64,000 nt of DNA from Polymyxa betae (Eukaryota; Endomyxa; Phytomyxea; Plasmodiophorida; Plasmodiophoridae). The DNA lies in contig RBZT01000684.1 in NCBI GenBank assembly GCA_003693705.1, positions 1 through 64,000 of the forward strand, in the 5' to 3' direction. The notes below the pieces were generated by a model. It did no database searches and had not been told where the DNA came from. It saw only the letters and a program-made list of their open reading frames with translations. Shown here piece by piece: positions 60,501-64,000 of the stretch. The position numbers and the translations under genes were made by a program. Position 1 is the first letter of the stretch. The number at the start of each line of letters is the position of its first letter.

Positions 60501-63500
60501 GCAACCGATCTGTAATCATTAGTTTCAAGTCGACAAAAATAAAGAGCGGTATACCGAAGTGCAGCCTCAGGCCAGCGATGAAACCAGTTGATCGTACAGC
60601 AGTTAACAAGGGCAGGAAATTGGCGAATTCTTTCACGAAACGAATCCCCAATCGGCGACAGACACAAAACAATATGGATATTTTTGCGGCATCGTTCAAC
60701 GAAAAAAGAGAACACAGAAGCTGGCGAATCACCGCGGTCCGATGCTGTATAAAGTCAGTAACAGCCTTGGTGGTCAAGCAGTCATATACTTCTTGCAGCC
60801 GTGCCTATGTTCTCAATTATGGCAGAGAGCTCTTCGGGCAGGAAGAGGTTAGGTACCTGATAATGTTTAACAGGTGAATTCCATGCAACTGCACAGATGT
60901 ACTTCGCCATTGTTGAGAATATTGTTGATATCCTCGAGGAAAGCTTCATGCTTCAAATTGTGATCACTCAGCATAAAAACCTGTTGCATGTCGTCAACGC
61001 CTGCAGACATCAAGAGTTTTTTCAGATCGTCGCGCCATTCTGTGACGTCGTATTGACTTCCAGCTTCGATCGTGAAGAGATTATATTCAGCAGCAAATGT
61101 CTGTTGCATGTTCAATTTGCGTGTTTAATGGTGGGGAGTGGCGTACAGCTAGACGGGTTAAGCTCTGACGGCCTGAGCCACCGATTCCTACTAGCAAAGC
61201 ATTGCCGTATGGATGGCGTAAAACACGAACGATACGAGTTACATGATCGATAGCAGCTTCGAATAAGACCAGTTCCATAGATGACGAATGTACAGCGTTG
61301 TAATCTTCAAGTAAGTCGCTGACTCGTTTTCGCAAAGAATCGGTGTCAGTGACTTCAACGTAGGATCCACCTTTTGAGACGAAATCACAGAAAATGAGGC
61401 GACGATTTGGATCGCCTGTGATAATTAGTGGCTTTGTTGGCAGTGACGTAATAGTTTCTACCTCCAAGTACGTCCTGCTCATAGTCTAGTCCAAGATGCG
61501 TCTTGACTTCACGCTGGAGCAGATTTTTAAACCATTTTGCGTCGGATTCGTCGACAAGTCGATCTGCAAACACTCGGCTGCATTCATGAACCCAGAGCCG
61601 AACCAGATCAGAATGTTTCTGGATTGCATCTTTCTTTCCGCTTAAAATTCCCTAAAACGGCGTCAGCAGCTGGGAATCATGCCATCCGAGTTGTAAACCT
61701 GGAAGACTTTCGAAAGATCCCGAAGGTTGAAGGTGTAGTGGGATTTGGCAGGCGTTGGCAATAATTCGGCAGCAATAGTGTCATATATACTGACGGTAGC
61801 ATCGACAAACTTTGAAACTCTCGATAACAAGTCGCCAGAAATCGAAGCTGTAACCAGCCATTACAACAGAACATTTTGACTGCAGCCACATTTACCATCA
61901 GAAAATGATCCCAACCACCATTTTAATATTGAATTGTAGATTCGATGCAGAGAGTCAGTGTTAAACGGAACGACAGTCAAGGAAACGAAATGGCGCAAGA
62001 AGCGATTCGTTACGACATTACGACCACCTCCTGCGACCACATTAGCGCAGCTCACCACAACACGGTCAGTTACAATACCAGGCGAGCCCATCGCTGTTAT
62101 AAACTGGACATCGACCAAAGATCGGAATTCGTTATCAACGTACCAGCCGCCATGATCCATCCATTGTCGTAACAACTCGATGGGCGGTTGGGCACCATAC
62201 TGCTTCAGTGCTCAATCCATACTCAGTTAGCCATAGTACAATATTACCTGATCCTTGTTCGGCATACTGAGATCATCGACGAAAACGACGAGGTGCTTTC
62301 CGGGCGGTGGCCCGAAAACGCCTTTGCGACGTCGATCCGTTTTCGCATCGATAATTTCTAATTTGTCTAAGACATTGATTGTGAGAATCCACACTGAATA
62401 TACCTTGAGTTTGGGCAGCGGTAGAACGAGCGGAAAATGTAATGGAGACGGGAGTGAATGCGGTGCGAGGTAATTGGCTCGACATTACTTGATTGATACA
62501 TAAAGTTTTTCCTGTTCCTGTACTTCCAACCAATAAAACATGGCTATGGTTTCGACTCAGTGCTGACAGCAACCACGAGTTGCGAATCTAAAACCCCAAT
62601 GTTAGGCAAGATGACGCCAGAAGCTGCATCAGGATACCGTGTCGACTGTCGGAACAATTATATTTTGGAATTCTGCATGTTCAGGAATGTCGACAGTTTG
62701 GATAGTATCGATCCAATTGCGCCACGTTCCCGTTGCTGGATCAATCATGTAATCATAGACGGATCCTTTGCTTGGCATATTGGCACGTAGAGAAATTCCT
62801 GAGCTCATTTCAGACGAGACACATTTGATAAGGACAATTGCTTCAACCTTCAAAAGCTTTATCAAGGGCGGGGACGTCATTTCTGGTCGCTTTGCCGTCG
62901 AACAGAGAGCGCACAAATTTGTCAAAATTAGATCGCCCTTCAGCATTCGTATTAGCTCCCACTGTCCATCTGAAAGGAAGAGGTCTGTACTGAGATTTCT
63001 TATGAAGAACACAGACATACATGACGCTAAAACCAAAGAGACATTCGATAATGACCGCAAGCTGAGGAATTGGACGGTCAGGGACATCACCACCGAAATA
63101 CAGCTTGATCAACGAGTCGAACATTGAGAAAAGCGAAAGACAAAGCTGCATAGCTATACAGTAATCAGTGAATAATTTAAAACAAGGGGAACTCCATACA
63201 TGAAGCAGGAAGAATGCAAGTGATACGCTTTAGCGAAAACTCAAGACATGGTCGAGCTAGCCAGTTGAACAATCCTCTGATGTCATCGCGTAACTGGATG
63301 AGCTTTAACGGCAGCTTGTACAGCCACATATTCAATAGTGGCGTTAGACCTAACTGTTCTGGCTCCATGTACACCATGCCACATCGTGAAACAGTTGCTG
63401 GAGAGGCTGCAGATAAATCTTCAACCTATTCAGAAGCATTTAGTGAAAAAAGCATCATAACTGTTAACTGCTTATACTTCAAACATCATGGTCATGGTTT

Positions 63501-64000
63501 TGGATAGTTTGATGACCTCTCCACTGGCCAAACACAGTTTCTTGTTATCATCAAGAACAGTATTCATGTTTTCTATCCAAATCTGTATTGAGATCGTAAA
63601 TCTACGAACCGTTGGAGAATGAATAACATGCAGCTTACTGCATCTACAGGACCGTCGAAAATTACCCATTTTAAACTCGGAGAGGTTGATGCAGAACATT
63701 CACGAACAGTCACTGAGATTCCTCTATCAGATTACATTTGTGATTATATGTGATATATACCTGTTATGATACCATTCTTCCATTCACGAGTATTGGGGTC
63801 GAACTCACCGTAAAGTTTGCCCATTGAAAGCGACTTTGGATTAATCGTGTAACTGTTGACGGTTTTCATAGCGTTAGATAGCACCCTTTATCTCCAATCA
63901 GGAACAGATCTCACATCCTAACTGCATTACCTAATAGCTGACGTCTTTCCAGCTAAGGTACGTCCGACTATCATCAAACCGTGACGAACACGCGATGTCT
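54518..64000 (-). CDS. Axonemal inner-arm dynein heavy chain (partial; N-terminus beyond the window)
   Basis: Dynein heavy chains are motors of the flagellar axoneme. The gene runs off the right edge inside AAA2, whose P-loop reads [20 protein letters not shown]3 has [14 protein letters not shown] (near 62500), then [29 protein letters not shown] and [19 protein letters not shown]4 has [20 protein letters not shown] (near 61190) and [18 protein letters not shown]. The stalk coiled coil and microtubule-binding tip follow (about 60,300-59,000), then [15 protein letters not shown] before AAA5, an AAA6 [14 protein letters not shown] and the C-terminal domain with [27 protein letters not shown] and [14 protein letters not shown]. 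The GRQSLTRLA and [18 protein letters not shown] blocks resemble single-headed inner-arm DNAH3/7/12 chains, not outer-arm or cytoplasmic dynein. More than 25 short introns chop the frame. Confidence 0.92.

Noticed and set aside
54518-64000. Dynein as a pseudogene because its frame breaks often
   Set aside because: Breaks coincide with phase-keeping GT-AG introns and all motif blocks examined are conserved.

Overview
This is nuclear DNA from a small-genome eukaryote, most likely a flagellated (zoosporic, chytrid-like) fungus or a close opisthokont relative. The evidence is: spliceosomal introns of mostly 42-65 nt; a large axonemal inner-arm dynein heavy chain and an androglobin-like protein, both tied to cilia in other lineages; a single-function mRNA guanylyltransferase without a fused triphosphatase, as in fungi and many protists; a Srs2/UvrD-type helicase and a Rad52; and relics of a DDE transposase type that is common in fungi. 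The species cannot be named from the sequence alone.

Layout. 1-7100 holds two tandem RING-finger membrane protein genes (86-977, 1581-2361), then a repeat-rich stretch with a foldback/TIR element (3423-3991), relics of copia-type and gypsy-type gag genes, and an F-box-like fragment. 7134-11191 (minus) carries a long, mostly disordered protein with a dsRNA-binding-like domain and a small unknown gene. 12011-19934 (plus) carries a PA-domain/7TM protein, the mRNA capping guanylyltransferase, the CAF-1 p60 (CHAF1B) histone chaperone and a disordered repeat protein. 20184-24600 is an accessory island: a tiny two-exon membrane protein, a frameshifted DDE transposase, an HNH-endonuclease core, a 118-bp TA-flanked MITE and broken reading frames.

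From 24579 the window is gene-dense housekeeping sequence: a one-TM protein, G-protein alpha, DJ-1, a coiled-coil protein, an eIF2-alpha-kinase-like kinase, DDX54/Dbp10, an androglobin-like protein, a tail-anchored coiled-coil protein, a PH-like membrane protein, KRR1, Trm4/NSUN2, the UvrD-type helicase, a PHD-finger protein, Rad52 with a Q/N-rich repeat tail, an SGNH/PC-esterase-like protein, tRNA-His(GTG) and finally the dynein heavy chain (minus), which runs off the right edge at its AAA2 module.

Functional groups. RNA and ribosome biogenesis: capping enzyme, DDX54, KRR1, Trm4, tRNA-His. Genome maintenance: Rad52, UvrD helicase, CAF-1 p60. Flagellum: dynein and probably the androglobin. 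Signalling and stress: G-alpha, eIF2 kinase, DJ-1. Genes are packed with 25-900 bp between them and are often divergent or convergent. No operons or CRISPR arrays are present. Gene models were spliced by eye from reading frame, GT-AG sites and family homology, so exon edges are inferred unless homology fixes them.
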